Assembly: GCA_017444615.1 (NCBI GenBank)
Contig: JAFSWF010000052.1
Coordinates: forward strand, 1 to 62,993
Direction: 5' to 3'
DNA from: Paludibacteraceae bacterium
Lineage (GTDB): Bacteria; Bacteroidota; Bacteroidia; Bacteroidales; Paludibacteraceae
DNA: 62,993 nucleotides
The notes below the pieces were generated by a model. The model saw only the letters and a program-made list of their open reading frames with translations. It was not told the DNA's origin and made no database searches. A program made the translations under genes and the position numbers. Below are positions 15,123 to 23,457 of the stretch, piece by piece (within the stretch, counting starts at the first letter, position 1; every line of letters begins with the position of its first letter).

Positions 15123-15707
15123 ATGCGCATCGCCGTCTTTGACGATATGAGCCAATGCACGACCTCGGCAGTGGAACAAATGTTGCCGCAGGTCAGTGCA
15201 CAACGGCGAGAACAAGCCCTGCGCTACAAACATACCTTGGGACAGTTCTGTTGCTTGAAGTCGTGGCTGATGCTGAACGAGCTTTCCGCTGTCTGTGGAC
15301 ACCATTCGGACTTTTTGTACAACGAACACGGCAAACCCTATTGGCCTGATGGACCGTTCTTTTCGATTAGTCATTGCCAACAAGGTATCGCTGTGGCGGT
15401 GGATGATAAGCCGATAGGCATTGATATAGAGGCTATCCGTCACGCCGAAGAAAGCCTGATAGAGCGAGTGATGAATGATGAAGAACGTCGGCTAATTGCC
15501 AAAGCATACACCAACGCAGACAGAGTATTCACCCGTCTATGGACACAAAAAGAAGCAATCTTGAAAATGCTTGGCACAGGCATTGAGTCCTTTGAGCAAT
15601 TGCAAACCATTTTGTCGGAATGCCAAAATACAGGAATATCGGAATACCCCCAAATCCAAACCGTTGAAAAAGAGAAATATATATACACTATAGCAAATGG
15701 AAAATAA
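15123..15707 (+). CDS. 4'-phosphopantetheinyl transferase (Sfp type)
   Basis: A 194-residue enzyme that transfers phosphopantetheine from CoA to a carrier-protein serine. The family motifs are present: FSISHCQQGIAVAVDDKPIGIDIEAI (Asp and Glu for Mg2+) and FTRLWTQKEAILKMLGTGI (the W/F-(S/T)-x-K-E-A-x-x-K motif). The length is that of compact Sfp-type enzymes. No NRPS/PKS gene is nearby, so it may serve ACP or a distant pathway. It overlaps dnaX by 11 nt. Confidence 0.85.
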   Translation: MRIAVFDDMSQCTTSAVEQMLPQVSAQRREQALRYKHTLGQFCCLKSWLMLNELSAVCGHHSDFLYNEHGKPYWPDGPFFSISHCQQGIAVAVDDKPIGIDIEAIRHAEESLIERVMNDEERRLIAKAYTNADRVFTRLWTQKEAILKMLGTGIESFEQLQTILSECQNTGISEYPQIQTVEKEKYIYTIANGK

Positions 15708-17388
15708 CTACATTGTGTCCGCCCGCAAATACCGGCCACAGACTTTCGAGTCGGTGGTAGGACAGCAAACGCTCACCGAAACGCTGCAAAACGCTATTCG
15801 CCAAAATCACTTGGCGCATGCGTATTTGTTCTGCGGTCCTCGTGGTGTCGGTAAAACGACCTGCGCGCGTATTTTTGCGAAGACCATTAACTGCCTCAAC
15901 CCGCAAAACGGCCATGACGCCTGCAATGAGTGCGAGTCATGCCGCGCTTTCAATGAGCAACGGTCGTTTAATATCCATGAATTGGACGCGGCATCCAATA
16001 ACGGCGTGGAGGAGATCCGCAACCTCATTGACCAAGTGCGTATCCCGCCGCAGGTAGGTAAGTACTCGGTTTATATCATAGATGAGGTACATATGCTCTC
16101 TGCCGGTGCTTTCAATGCCTTACTTAAGACCCTCGAGGAACCGCCTTCATACGCCATCTTTATCATGGCTACGACCGAGAAGCATAAAGTATTGCCTACC
16201 ATCCTTAGTCGCTGTCAAGTCTATGACTTTAACCGAATTACGGTAGCAGACACGATCGCCTATCTGCAATCGGTGGCATCTAAGGAAGGTATCACGGCGA
16301 GCGAAGAGGCGCTCAATGTGGTGGCGCAAAAAGCCGATGGAGGTATGCGCGACGCGCTCTCGATCTTTGACCAGTTAGTAGCTTTCTGTGGTTCGACCAT
16401 CACGTACGAACGTACTATTGAGGTGCTCAATGTGTTGGACTCGGAGTATTACTTCCGCTTGGTCGATTTGGCACTTGCGCATAAAGTGGCTGAGGCGCTT
16501 CTGCTGCTCAATGAAGTCTTGACGCGCGGCTTCGATGCGGGACAGTTTATCAACGGGTTGATGCAACACCTACGCGACGTGTTGGTGTCCAAAGACCCGC
16601 AGACCCTACCGCTCTTAGAGACCTCCGATGCCATTCGTCAACACTATGCAGAACAGGCTCAGCGATGCCATCCGATTTGGCTTTTCCAGTCCTTGGATAT
16701 ACTCAATACATGCGATGTTAACTATCGCACAGCCCGCAATAAACGGCTCACGGTTGAGTTAGCACTTGTCAAATGGACCCAAATAGGCCTCCAGATCCCT
16801 GCGCCCCAACCTGCACCGCAACCGGCTAAGCAACCTGCTCCTCAACCGGCCCCTGCGACGCAATCAATCCCTAGCCAGCCTGCGCAGCCTAGTACCCCTA
16901 GTCAACCTAGTATGCCCAGTATCCCTAAGATGCCTAAGATAGGCCTTGGCTTCGGAGCAAAGAAAGAGGAAAAACCCGTAACCGATAACCCGTCACCCAT
17001 AACCGCTAATCCTCCGCAGGAGTCCAACTCCCCTTTTACGGCTGACCAACTCCGAGACGCGTGGGTTGGTCTGAGCAAAGCCTATACGGACGAACCGCGT
17101 CTCCAACAGTTGATAGAGAACTACATGCCGCAGTTGAAGGCGGAACACACGGCGGAGATCCAGATGCCTAACCCTTGGCAAATGGACCAGATGCGCAAAG
17201 CACTACCGGCTCTGCTTACGCAACTGCGCCAAACCCTCCATAATAGTCTCCTGCAGATAACCGTTGTGCAGGCGGAATATAACCAAGAACAAATGGCATA
17301 TACCGCCGAAGAGAAATATAAACTGATGGCGGACTCTAACCCTGTCATCGCTCAACTCAAAGAGCGTTTGGATTTGGTGTTGGATTAA
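15697..17388 (+). CDS. dnaX: DNA polymerase III subunit gamma/tau
   Basis: A 563-residue clamp-loader ATPase. It has the AAA+ core with Walker A GPRGVGKTTCARIFAK, the four-Cys zinc site (CLNPQNGHDACNECESC), DEVHMLSAGAFNALLKTLEEPP and the SRC motif (TILSRCQVYDF). A proline/glutamine-rich linker (about residues 365-440) separates a C-terminal domain that would bind the polymerase in the tau form. I see no obvious slippery site for a gamma form. It is co-directional with its neighbours. Confidence 0.95.
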   Translation: MENNYIVSARKYRPQTFESVVGQQTLTETLQNAIRQNHLAHAYLFCGPRGVGKTTCARIFAKTINCLNPQNGHDACNECESCRAFNEQRSFNIHELDAASNNGVEEIRNLIDQVRIPPQVGKYSVYIIDEVHMLSAGAFNALLKTLEEPPSYAIFIMATTEKHKVLPTILSRCQVYDFNRITVADTIAYLQSVASKEGITASEEALNVVAQKADGGMRDALSIFDQLVAFCGSTITYERTIEVLNVLDSEYYFRLVDLALAHKVAEALLLLNEVLTRGFDAGQFINGLMQHLRDVLVSKDPQTLPLLETSDAIRQHYAEQAQRCHPIWLFQSLDILNTCDVNYRTARNKRLTVELALVKWTQIGLQIPAPQPAPQPAKQPAPQPAPATQSIPSQPAQPSTPSQPSMPSIPKMPKIGLGFGAKKEEKPVTDNPSPITANPPQESNSPFTADQLRDAWVGLSKAYTDEPRLQQLIENYMPQLKAEHTAEIQMPNPWQMDQMRKALPALLTQLRQTLHNSLLQITVVQAEYNQEQMAYTAEEKYKLMADSNPVIAQLKERLDLVLD

Positions 17389-17389
17389 C

Positions 17390-17421
17390 GATTTAACAAT
17401 TTAACAATTAAACAGTTTAAC
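17390..17421. repeat. 8-nt tandem array, 4 units (AATTTAAC family)
   Basis: GATTTAAC, AATTTAAC, AATTAAAC, AGTTTAAC between the dnaX stop and the ygiQ start. The same unit family is found at 43444-43475. Confidence 0.85.
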
Positions 17422-17424
17422 GTC

Positions 17425-19125
17425 GTGCAACACGACCTAAAATTATTTTTGCCTACCACCCGCAAAGAGACGGAACTACGGGGCTGGGATGAAGTGGACA
17501 TCGTCTTCTTCACCGGCGATGCGTATATCGACCATCCCTCTTTCGGGGCGGCGGTGTTAGGTCGTGTATTGGAAGCGGCAGGTTATCGCGTAGCCATTGT
17601 TCCTCAACCTGATTGGCATGGAGACTTCCGCAATTTTAAGAAGTTTGGTCGCCCGCGACTCTATTTCGCAGTTTCAGCAGGAAGCATGGATTCGATGGTC
17701 AACCATTACACTGCCGCTAAACGCAAACGGTCGGATGATGCTTACACACCGGAGGGTAGGGCTGGTGCGCGACCTGATTATTGTACCATCACTTACTGCC
17801 GCATTCTTAAATCGCTTTATCCCGATGTGCCTGTTATCATCGGTGGTATCGAAGCCTCTATGCGTCGGCTTACCCATTACGATTATTGGTCGGACAAACT
17901 GATGCCTTCTATCCTCGTCGATAGCGGTGCCGATATGCTCGTCTATGGCATGGGCGAACAAGCCATGACGGATATTGCTGACAAACTAGCCAACGGCCAA
18001 TGGCCAACGGCCAAAAGCCAGATTCCTCAAACAGCTTATTTGACGACCGATAAATCAGCCATACCCTCCAATGCTATTTGGCTTGCCTCCCACGAAGAGA
18101 CACTCCGCGATAAGCGTAAGCATGCGGAGAACTTCCGCCTTATGGAGATTGAGTCGAATAAGATCAACCAAACTACGCTCGTTCAACCGGTAGGTAATCA
18201 ATACGTGGTGGTTAATCCTTCTTATCCGCCGATGACCACCGAGCAACTTGATGCTATCTATGACCTGCCTTACCAGTACGCCCCGCATCCTAAATACAAG
18301 GATAAGCGCATTCCTGCCTACGACATGATCAAATGGTCCGTTTGTATGCACCGAGGCTGTTTTGGTGGGTGCTCGTTCTGCACGATCTCTGCTCATCAAG
18401 GCAAACAGATAGTCTGCCGCTCGAAGGCTTCTATCCTACGCCAAATAGAGAAACTCAGCCAGTTACCTGATTGGCATGGCGTGCTCTCCGATCTCGGTGG
18501 ACCATCGGCTAACATGTATGGCATGCGTGGTAAGGACCTGTCTGTATGCGAGAAATGTGCGCGCGCCAGCTGTCTTCAACCTGCTATTTGTAAGAATCTT
18601 AATCAGGACTTCGGTCCGCTGCTGGATATCTACCGTACGGTTGATAAACTGCCCTATGTTAAGCATGCATTCGTCGGTTCGGGCATCCGTTATGACCTCA
18701 TGTCGGACGAATACGCTCATCAACTGATCACCCGACATGTCTCCGGACGTCTCAAAGTGGCACCCGAACATTGTTCGGACGAAGTGCTTAAGCTCATGCG
18801 CAAACCGCAATGGGCGCACTACCTGCGCTTCCGAGACCTCTTCCTTCGCATCAATAAAGCCGCAGGCTTGAACCAGCAGCTTATCCCTTATTTTATCTCT
18901 TCGCACCCTGGTTGTACTAACCGCGATATGTCGCTGTTGGCCGACGAGACCAAGCGCATGCACTATCGGCCAGAACAGGTGCAGGACTTTACACCTACGC
19001 CTATGACACTCTCTACGACGATGTTCTATACCGGCATCAATCCCTATACCGGTAAACCCGTCTATGTGGCTCGCACCCCCGAACAGAAAAAACAACAAAA
19101 TAAATATTTCTTCTGGTATAAATGA
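17425..19125 (+). CDS. ygiQ: YgiQ-family radical SAM protein (UPF0313)
   Basis: A 566-residue protein. The N-terminal cobalamin-like domain begins FLPTTRKETELRGWDEVD...GDAYIDHPSFG, as in YgiQ. The radical-SAM cluster is CX3CX2C in MHRGCFGGCSFCTI (about residue 312). Later blocks include SDLGGPSANMYGM and APEHCSDEVLKLM. The start is GTG at 17425, which matches the family N-terminus. A 7-nt array (17990-18017) is translated in frame as LANGQWPTAKSQ. The reaction is unknown. It overlaps the next gene by 4 nt (ATGA). Confidence 0.9.
   Translation: MQHDLKLFLPTTRKETELRGWDEVDIVFFTGDAYIDHPSFGAAVLGRVLEAAGYRVAIVPQPDWHGDFRNFKKFGRPRLYFAVSAGSMDSMVNHYTAAKRKRSDDAYTPEGRAGARPDYCTITYCRILKSLYPDVPVIIGGIEASMRRLTHYDYWSDKLMPSILVDSGADMLVYGMGEQAMTDIADKLANGQWPTAKSQIPQTAYLTTDKSAIPSNAIWLASHEETLRDKRKHAENFRLMEIESNKINQTTLVQPVGNQYVVVNPSYPPMTTEQLDAIYDLPYQYAPHPKYKDKRIPAYDMIKWSVCMHRGCFGGCSFCTISAHQGKQIVCRSKASILRQIEKLSQLPDWHGVLSDLGGPSANMYGMRGKDLSVCEKCARASCLQPAICKNLNQDFGPLLDIYRTVDKLPYVKHAFVGSGIRYDLMSDEYAHQLITRHVSGRLKVAPEHCSDEVLKLMRKPQWAHYLRFRDLFLRINKAAGLNQQLIPYFISSHPGCTNRDMSLLADETKRMHYRPEQVQDFTPTPMTLSTTMFYTGINPYTGKPVYVARTPEQKKQQNKYFFWYK
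17990..18017. repeat. 7-nt tandem array, 4 units (CCAACGG family), inside ygiQ
   Basis: CCAACGG, CCAATGG, CCAACGG, CCAAAAG, translated in a loop of YgiQ. Confidence 0.8.
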
Positions 19126-20087
19126 AACGCTCCTATCACATCAATCCCGAGACGCTGCAATTAGAGCGCATCGAACATGGTTTTCGTTACTGGTTGCAGC
19201 GAACAGGTATCTATATTTTCGGAGGTATCAGTTTAGGTATCATCTTCTTCATGGTCTTCCTGTATTTCTTCCCCTCGCCGCGGGAAGCCTCCTTATTGCA
19301 GTATAACCACAACTTGCAGGCACAACTGGATGTCATGAACCGTCAAGTGGACCAGATGCAACTCGTCCTTTCTGATATGTCCCAGCGAGACGATAACCTA
19401 TATCGTGCGCTCCTTGGCGCCGAACCTATCCCTCTCTCCGCACGAATGGGTGCCACGCAGCAGATCTCGTATTACGACTCGCTCGCTCGAATGACCAATA
19501 CCCAACTCATCGCCGATGTGCAGCGTAAAGTGGATATCCTTGAGAAAGAACTATATGTTCAAGCACGCTCCTACGAAGAGATATTGGAGTTGGCGAAGAA
19601 TCAAGAAGTGCGCATGGAGAATATTCCTGCTATCCAACCTGTCCTCAATAAGGACCTCAAGCGAATGGCATCCGGTTACGGCTGGCGCGTGGATCCTATT
19701 TATCATATACGGCGCTTCCACCAAGGCATGGACTTCTCGGCACCTATCGGCACAGAGATTTTCGCAACCGGTAACGGTGTGGTTACGTATGTAGGATGGA
19801 AACAAGGATACGGAGAAACGGTTGAGATTGACCATGGCTTCAATTACTCCACGCGGTATGCGCACTGCTCTAAACTCATTGCCAGGAAAGGGCAGAAAGT
19901 GAAACGAGGAGATGTTATTGCGCTTGTGGGTAATACCGGCAAATCTACAGGTCCACACTTGCACTATGAGGTCCATTACAACAAGAAACCGATTGACCCG
20001 CGCAATTTCTATTTCTATGACCTCAACCCCGAAGATTACGATAAAATGGTTCAACTATCCAGCAATATGGGTAACATGCTGGACTAA
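19122..20087 (+). CDS. membrane-anchored M23 peptidase
   Basis: A 321-residue protein with one TM segment near the N-terminus (IYIFGGISLGIIFFMVFLYFF), a coiled-coil stretch and a C-terminal LytM domain. The zinc ligands are present: HQGMD (HxxxD) and HLHYE (HxH), plus the His of TRYAHCSKL. It is predicted to cut peptidoglycan cross-links in the periplasm, or to regulate other hydrolases, although the catalytic residues look complete. It ends in a hairpin terminator shared with the convergent crp-like gene. Confidence 0.9.
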   Translation: MKRSYHINPETLQLERIEHGFRYWLQRTGIYIFGGISLGIIFFMVFLYFFPSPREASLLQYNHNLQAQLDVMNRQVDQMQLVLSDMSQRDDNLYRALLGAEPIPLSARMGATQQISYYDSLARMTNTQLIADVQRKVDILEKELYVQARSYEEILELAKNQEVRMENIPAIQPVLNKDLKRMASGYGWRVDPIYHIRRFHQGMDFSAPIGTEIFATGNGVVTYVGWKQGYGETVEIDHGFNYSTRYAHCSKLIARKGQKVKRGDVIALVGNTGKSTGPHLHYEVHYNKKPIDPRNFYFYDLNPEDYDKMVQLSSNMGNMLD

Positions 20088-20113
20088 TCAAGTTGAAAGT
20101 TGAAAGAAAAATG

Positions 20114-20146
20114 AGAGCACATTAGCCCAAATGGGAGATGTGCTCT
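20114..20146. terminator. bidirectional terminator between M23 and Crp-like genes
   Basis: AGAGCACAT and ATGTGCTCT arms (9 bp) with an inner CCC/GGG pairing. The hairpin overlaps the last codons of the Crp-like gene on the minus strand. T-rich sequence follows on both sides. Confidence 0.75.
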
Positions 20147-20823
20147 AATTCTTTTAAATTACAAATTTGAATATGCCGCCCGTTAACGGCCACTAATCCT
20201 TCTTGCTGAAACTCGCTTAGTGTGCGGATAGCGTTTGCCGTCGTCATATTGCTCAAGTTCGCCAAGTCCTCACGCGATAACCGCATCGCCAGCGTCTGAC
20301 CATCTTCTGCGTAACCGTAGTTTTTTAGCAGCAGCAATAGACTGTCTGCCAACCTACCACGCACATGTTTTTGCGTTAGGCTCAATGTACGGTTCTCCGA
20401 TAGCGCCAGGTTCTTCGCCATTTTTTGCATCATTGCATAGCAGAACTGACCGTTCGAGCGTATCAAATGATTGAAGTATTCTTTGCCTAATCGGTAGAGC
20501 ACGCAATCTTCGAAGGCGCTTGCACTCGTGTTATGTCGCTCATCCGCTACTACGGCGCGGTAACCGAACATGTCGTATGGTTTCAGTAGCCGGATAATCT
20601 GATGACGCTGACCGACCCCTTCTTTGTAAATTCGCACTTTGCCGCTGATCACTATCCACACACAATATGGCTCCTCGCCGTCAAGGTGTATCACCTCGTT
20701 CTTATCGTAGTGAAGCGTCTCGATATGTTGGATCACATACTCCCGTTCGCTTTCAGTCAGAGTGTCCCATAACGAACCTACACCTCCTGGCAGAACCACT
20801 TTCTCTTCTGAACCTATTACCAT
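20122..20823 (-). CDS. Crp/Fnr-family transcriptional regulator
   Basis: A 233-residue protein. The N-terminal cyclic-nucleotide-binding-like beta-barrel (residues 30-140: NEVIHLDGEEPYCVWIVISGKVRIYKEG...) lacks the Cys cluster of Fnr. The C-terminal winged HTH has LSREDLANLSNMTTANAIRTLSEFQQEGLVAVNGRHIQI. The effector is unknown. It is divergent from the polysaccharide-export cluster, with promoters 40 bp apart, so it may control both. Confidence 0.9.
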   Translation of the reverse strand: MVIGSEEKVVLPGGVGSLWDTLTESEREYVIQHIETLHYDKNEVIHLDGEEPYCVWIVISGKVRIYKEGVGQRHQIIRLLKPYDMFGYRAVVADERHNTSASAFEDCVLYRLGKEYFNHLIRSNGQFCYAMMQKMAKNLALSENRTLSLTQKHVRGRLADSLLLLLKNYGYAEDGQTLAMRLSREDLANLSNMTTANAIRTLSEFQQEGLVAVNGRHIQICNLKELEHISHLG

Positions 20824-20853
20824 CTTTTTTCAGACTAATACCAAAATCTGCTG

Positions 20854-20884
20854 CAAAGGTACAATAAAAAAATGGAATAAACAA
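20854..20884 (-). promoter_or_regulatory. promoter of the Crp-like gene
   Basis: TTG (20884-20882), 20-nt spacer, TACCTTTG (20861-20854). This is the one promoter of the set that lacks the CATATG-type spacer start. Confidence 0.8.
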
Positions 20885-20923
20885 AGATTTGACGATAAAA
20901 ATCCAATATTTTATGTAAAATTC

Positions 20924-20954
20924 TTGCATATATGCGTTTTTTTTTGTAACTTTG
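20924..20954 (+). promoter_or_regulatory. promoter of the polysaccharide-export cluster
   Basis: TTG (20924-20926), 20 nt starting CATATATGC with a T-tract, TAACTTTG (20947-20954). It faces away from the Crp-like promoter. Confidence 0.85.
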
Positions 20955-20985
20955 TCGCCGATTTGTGTGCGTATGCGTATAAAAG

Positions 20986-21789
20986 ATGCGAGATTTTAGT
21001 TTGGACATATATCGAGAACTGCTGGAGAGCCTGCAAAGGAACGGATATCAACTCATCGGATATGCCGATTATATCAAAAGCCAAAAGTTAATAGGCGCTT
21101 CCGTGCACTCCGATAAATTTGTTATCTTGCGGCACGATGTGGATGCGAAGCCCGAGAATAGTTTGCGCACCGCACAAATAGAGCATGCATTCGGAGCTAA
21201 AGCCACGTATTATTTCCGCATAGGCAAAGAAAGCAACCAGCCTGAGATTATCCGCGCTATTGTCCAGTTAGGACACGAGATAGGCTATCACTATGAGGAT
21301 ATGAGTCTATGCGGCGGGGATGTGGATAAAGCATGGTCGCATTTTCAGACATGGCTGGCGTATTTTCGGCAGTATTATCCGGTTGAGACTATTTGTATGC
21401 ATGGTTCGCCGCGAAGCAAATGGGACAGTAAGGAGTTATGGAATTCCTATGATTATACGACACTTGGCATCATCGGCGAACCGTATCTGGATACAAATTT
21501 CCACGATGTAGTCTATTACACTGACACGGGGCGATGCTGGGATGGATATCGAATGAGTGTACGGGATAAAATTCCTGGATTTCAGGCACTATGGGAAGAA
21601 CGAGGATTGATGTGGCATGATACGTTTGGCCTATTGGGTGCCATCAAGACGAAGCGTTTTCCGCAACATGCAATAATCACCACCCATCCGCAGCGCTGGG
21701 CCAATAACAACGGCGAATGGTGGACCGAGTTTATCGGACAAACAGCAAAGAACATAGCGAAAAGAATACTAGTAAAGGTGAACGAATGA
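20986..21789 (+). CDS. polysaccharide-deacetylase-like protein
   Basis: A 267-residue protein without a signal peptide. FVILRHDVDAKPENSLRTAQIEHAFGAKATYYFRI is the first NodB-type motif (HDVD, metal and base Asp). GHEIGYHYEDMSLCGG is an H-x-x-x-H-like second block. ICMHGSPRSKWDS and a late HPQRW follow. It could remove acetyl groups from a sugar or a lipid-linked precursor. It is first in the operon with OPX and Wzc-like genes, which supports a polysaccharide role. Confidence 0.75.
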   Translation: MRDFSLDIYRELLESLQRNGYQLIGYADYIKSQKLIGASVHSDKFVILRHDVDAKPENSLRTAQIEHAFGAKATYYFRIGKESNQPEIIRAIVQLGHEIGYHYEDMSLCGGDVDKAWSHFQTWLAYFRQYYPVETICMHGSPRSKWDSKELWNSYDYTTLGIIGEPYLDTNFHDVVYYTDTGRCWDGYRMSVRDKIPGFQALWEERGLMWHDTFGLLGAIKTKRFPQHAIITTHPQRWANNNGEWWTEFIGQTAKNIAKRILVKVNE

Positions 21790-21796
21790 ACGTTTA

Positions 21797-22666
21797 ATGG
21801 TGAAAGAATTTCAAAATATCATATTTTTGGCAGTAGTGAGCTGGGCGTTGGCATCATGTGTGACCGCGCGGAAAGTGAACTATATGCAGGAACCGGATAA
21901 ATATATCCCCAACTACGCAGACACCCTGAGTTTTGAGGATTATGAGTTACGAATAGGCGACCGATTGTATGTGTACGTCTATTCTCTCAACGAAGAGGTA
22001 ATGAAAATGTACAACGCCGGCGGAACGAATGCCTCTCAAATGAGGCAACAAATGACGCAATCGCAAGGCGGTTCATACGATCTGTACACCTATCTGGTGC
22101 AAGACGACGGAACGATTGATTTTCCGACGATAGGAAAGATACCGGTACAAGGGCTGACCACACGACAGGTAAAGCGTCAATTAGAGAGGGAGTTGAGTGC
22201 CTTGCTCAAGGAGTTACCGGGAGGATATAGTACGGTGTCGGTAGAGGTAAATATGGTATATAGGAGTTTCTCGGTCATAGGTGCACAGAGCGGTCGATAT
22301 GCTATTACAAAGGAGAAAATGACCATTTTTGAAGCCTTGGCAGCCGTAGGAGATCTAAAAGAGTTTAACAGCCGAAAGGAGATTAAGTTGGTGCGTGAGA
22401 AAAACGGCGTGACGACGATTAAGACCTTCGATGCGCGTTCAAAGGATATTGTTAATTCTGAGTTCTATTATATTGAACCCAATGATATTATTTATATCCG
22501 TCAAATACCCGGATATAGTTTTGGTATCAATCATGTGACAACCGTCATTGGTGTTACAGCAGCCACTATTTCGTTCGGCGTATTCATTTATTCGATTGTA
22601 CAAACAGGTATCAATCACGTGAAGAAGCACTATGGTACCACAACGACGGAAGGAGGTAACCAATGA
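21797..22666 (+). CDS. polysaccharide export lipoprotein (OPX/Wza-like), first copy
   Basis: A 289-residue lipoprotein (lipobox LASC, Cys21). The Poly_export domain contains YELRIGDRLYVYVYSLNEEV and DGTIDFPTIGKIPVQGLT. An SLBB-like part follows (SVIGAQSGRYAITKEKMTIFEALAAVGDLKEF). Near the C-terminus is a hydrophobic segment (TTVIGVTAATISFGVFIYSIV) that could cross the outer membrane, as in Wza. It overlaps the next, related gene by 4 nt. Confidence 0.9.
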   Translation: MVKEFQNIIFLAVVSWALASCVTARKVNYMQEPDKYIPNYADTLSFEDYELRIGDRLYVYVYSLNEEVMKMYNAGGTNASQMRQQMTQSQGGSYDLYTYLVQDDGTIDFPTIGKIPVQGLTTRQVKRQLERELSALLKELPGGYSTVSVEVNMVYRSFSVIGAQSGRYAITKEKMTIFEALAAVGDLKEFNSRKEIKLVREKNGVTTIKTFDARSKDIVNSEFYYIEPNDIIYIRQIPGYSFGINHVTTVIGVTAATISFGVFIYSIVQTGINHVKKHYGTTTTEGGNQ

Positions 22667-23436
22667 AAAAAGGAGCAATACTTTTTGCACTTTCTGTCGT
22701 AACAATGGTGATGAGTAGTTGTTACAGCCATCGAGTGATTGGTTATCTGCAAGAACCCACCAAACAGAATAAACTGCCGGTGTATGACTCTGTGGCGTAT
22801 GAGCCTTATCGCTTACGGGTAAATGATGAGATTATCTATCGATTGATTACGATGGATGAGACTATCTCCAAGGCCTTGGGAACCAATAATAACGTGACAA
22901 GCGGTCAATACGCCAACTCCTACCGCATCTACGATGATGGAACGGTGGAGCTACCGTTCTTGGAACCGCTTCATATAGCTGGAATGACAGAATTAGAAGC
23001 GCAGGATGCGCTGCGAGATGCTTTCCGAGAGATTATTCCCGACGCGGATGTGAAGTTGGCACTCTATAACAAGACCTTTTCAGTAGTGGGCGATGCGCAT
23101 TCCGGTACATATTATATTTATAAGGAGAAGATGAATATCTTCCAAGCTTTGGCGATGACGGGCGATGTGATGAATAGTGGAGATAGGCGGCATATCCGTA
23201 TCATTCGTCCGCGTGAAGGTGCACAGGAACCTGAGATTTTGGAGTTTGATATGCGTACCAATTCGATTATTGATTCCAAGTATTACTATGTCTATCCCAA
23301 TGACGTCATTTATGTGGCGAGAACGAAGAATAGTTTCTATACAGTGCCCAGTTATGCCGGTTTTATCGGTCTGGTGACCAGCAGTGTGGCCTTACTGACC
23401 ACTGTGCTCAATTATGTGGCGTTGGTATATAAATAG
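22663..23436 (+). CDS. polysaccharide export lipoprotein (OPX/Wza-like), second copy
   Basis: A 257-residue lipoprotein (lipobox MSSC, Cys19). It has the same plan as the preceding protein: YRLRVNDEIIYRLITMDETI, DGTVELPFLEPLHIAGMT, SVVGDAHSGTYYIYKEKMNIFQALAMTGDV and a C-terminal hydrophobic helix (FIGLVTSSVALLTTVLNYVALVY). The two are clearly paralogous but diverged. They may form a mixed channel or serve two steps. It is followed by the Wzc-like gene after 21 nt. Confidence 0.9.
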   Translation: MKKGAILFALSVVTMVMSSCYSHRVIGYLQEPTKQNKLPVYDSVAYEPYRLRVNDEIIYRLITMDETISKALGTNNNVTSGQYANSYRIYDDGTVELPFLEPLHIAGMTELEAQDALRDAFREIIPDADVKLALYNKTFSVVGDAHSGTYYIYKEKMNIFQALAMTGDVMNSGDRRHIRIIRPREGAQEPEILEFDMRTNSIIDSKYYYVYPNDVIYVARTKNSFYTVPSYAGFIGLVTSSVALLTTVLNYVALVYK

Positions 23437-23457
23437 TTGATAGTAAGAGTTTAGAGT

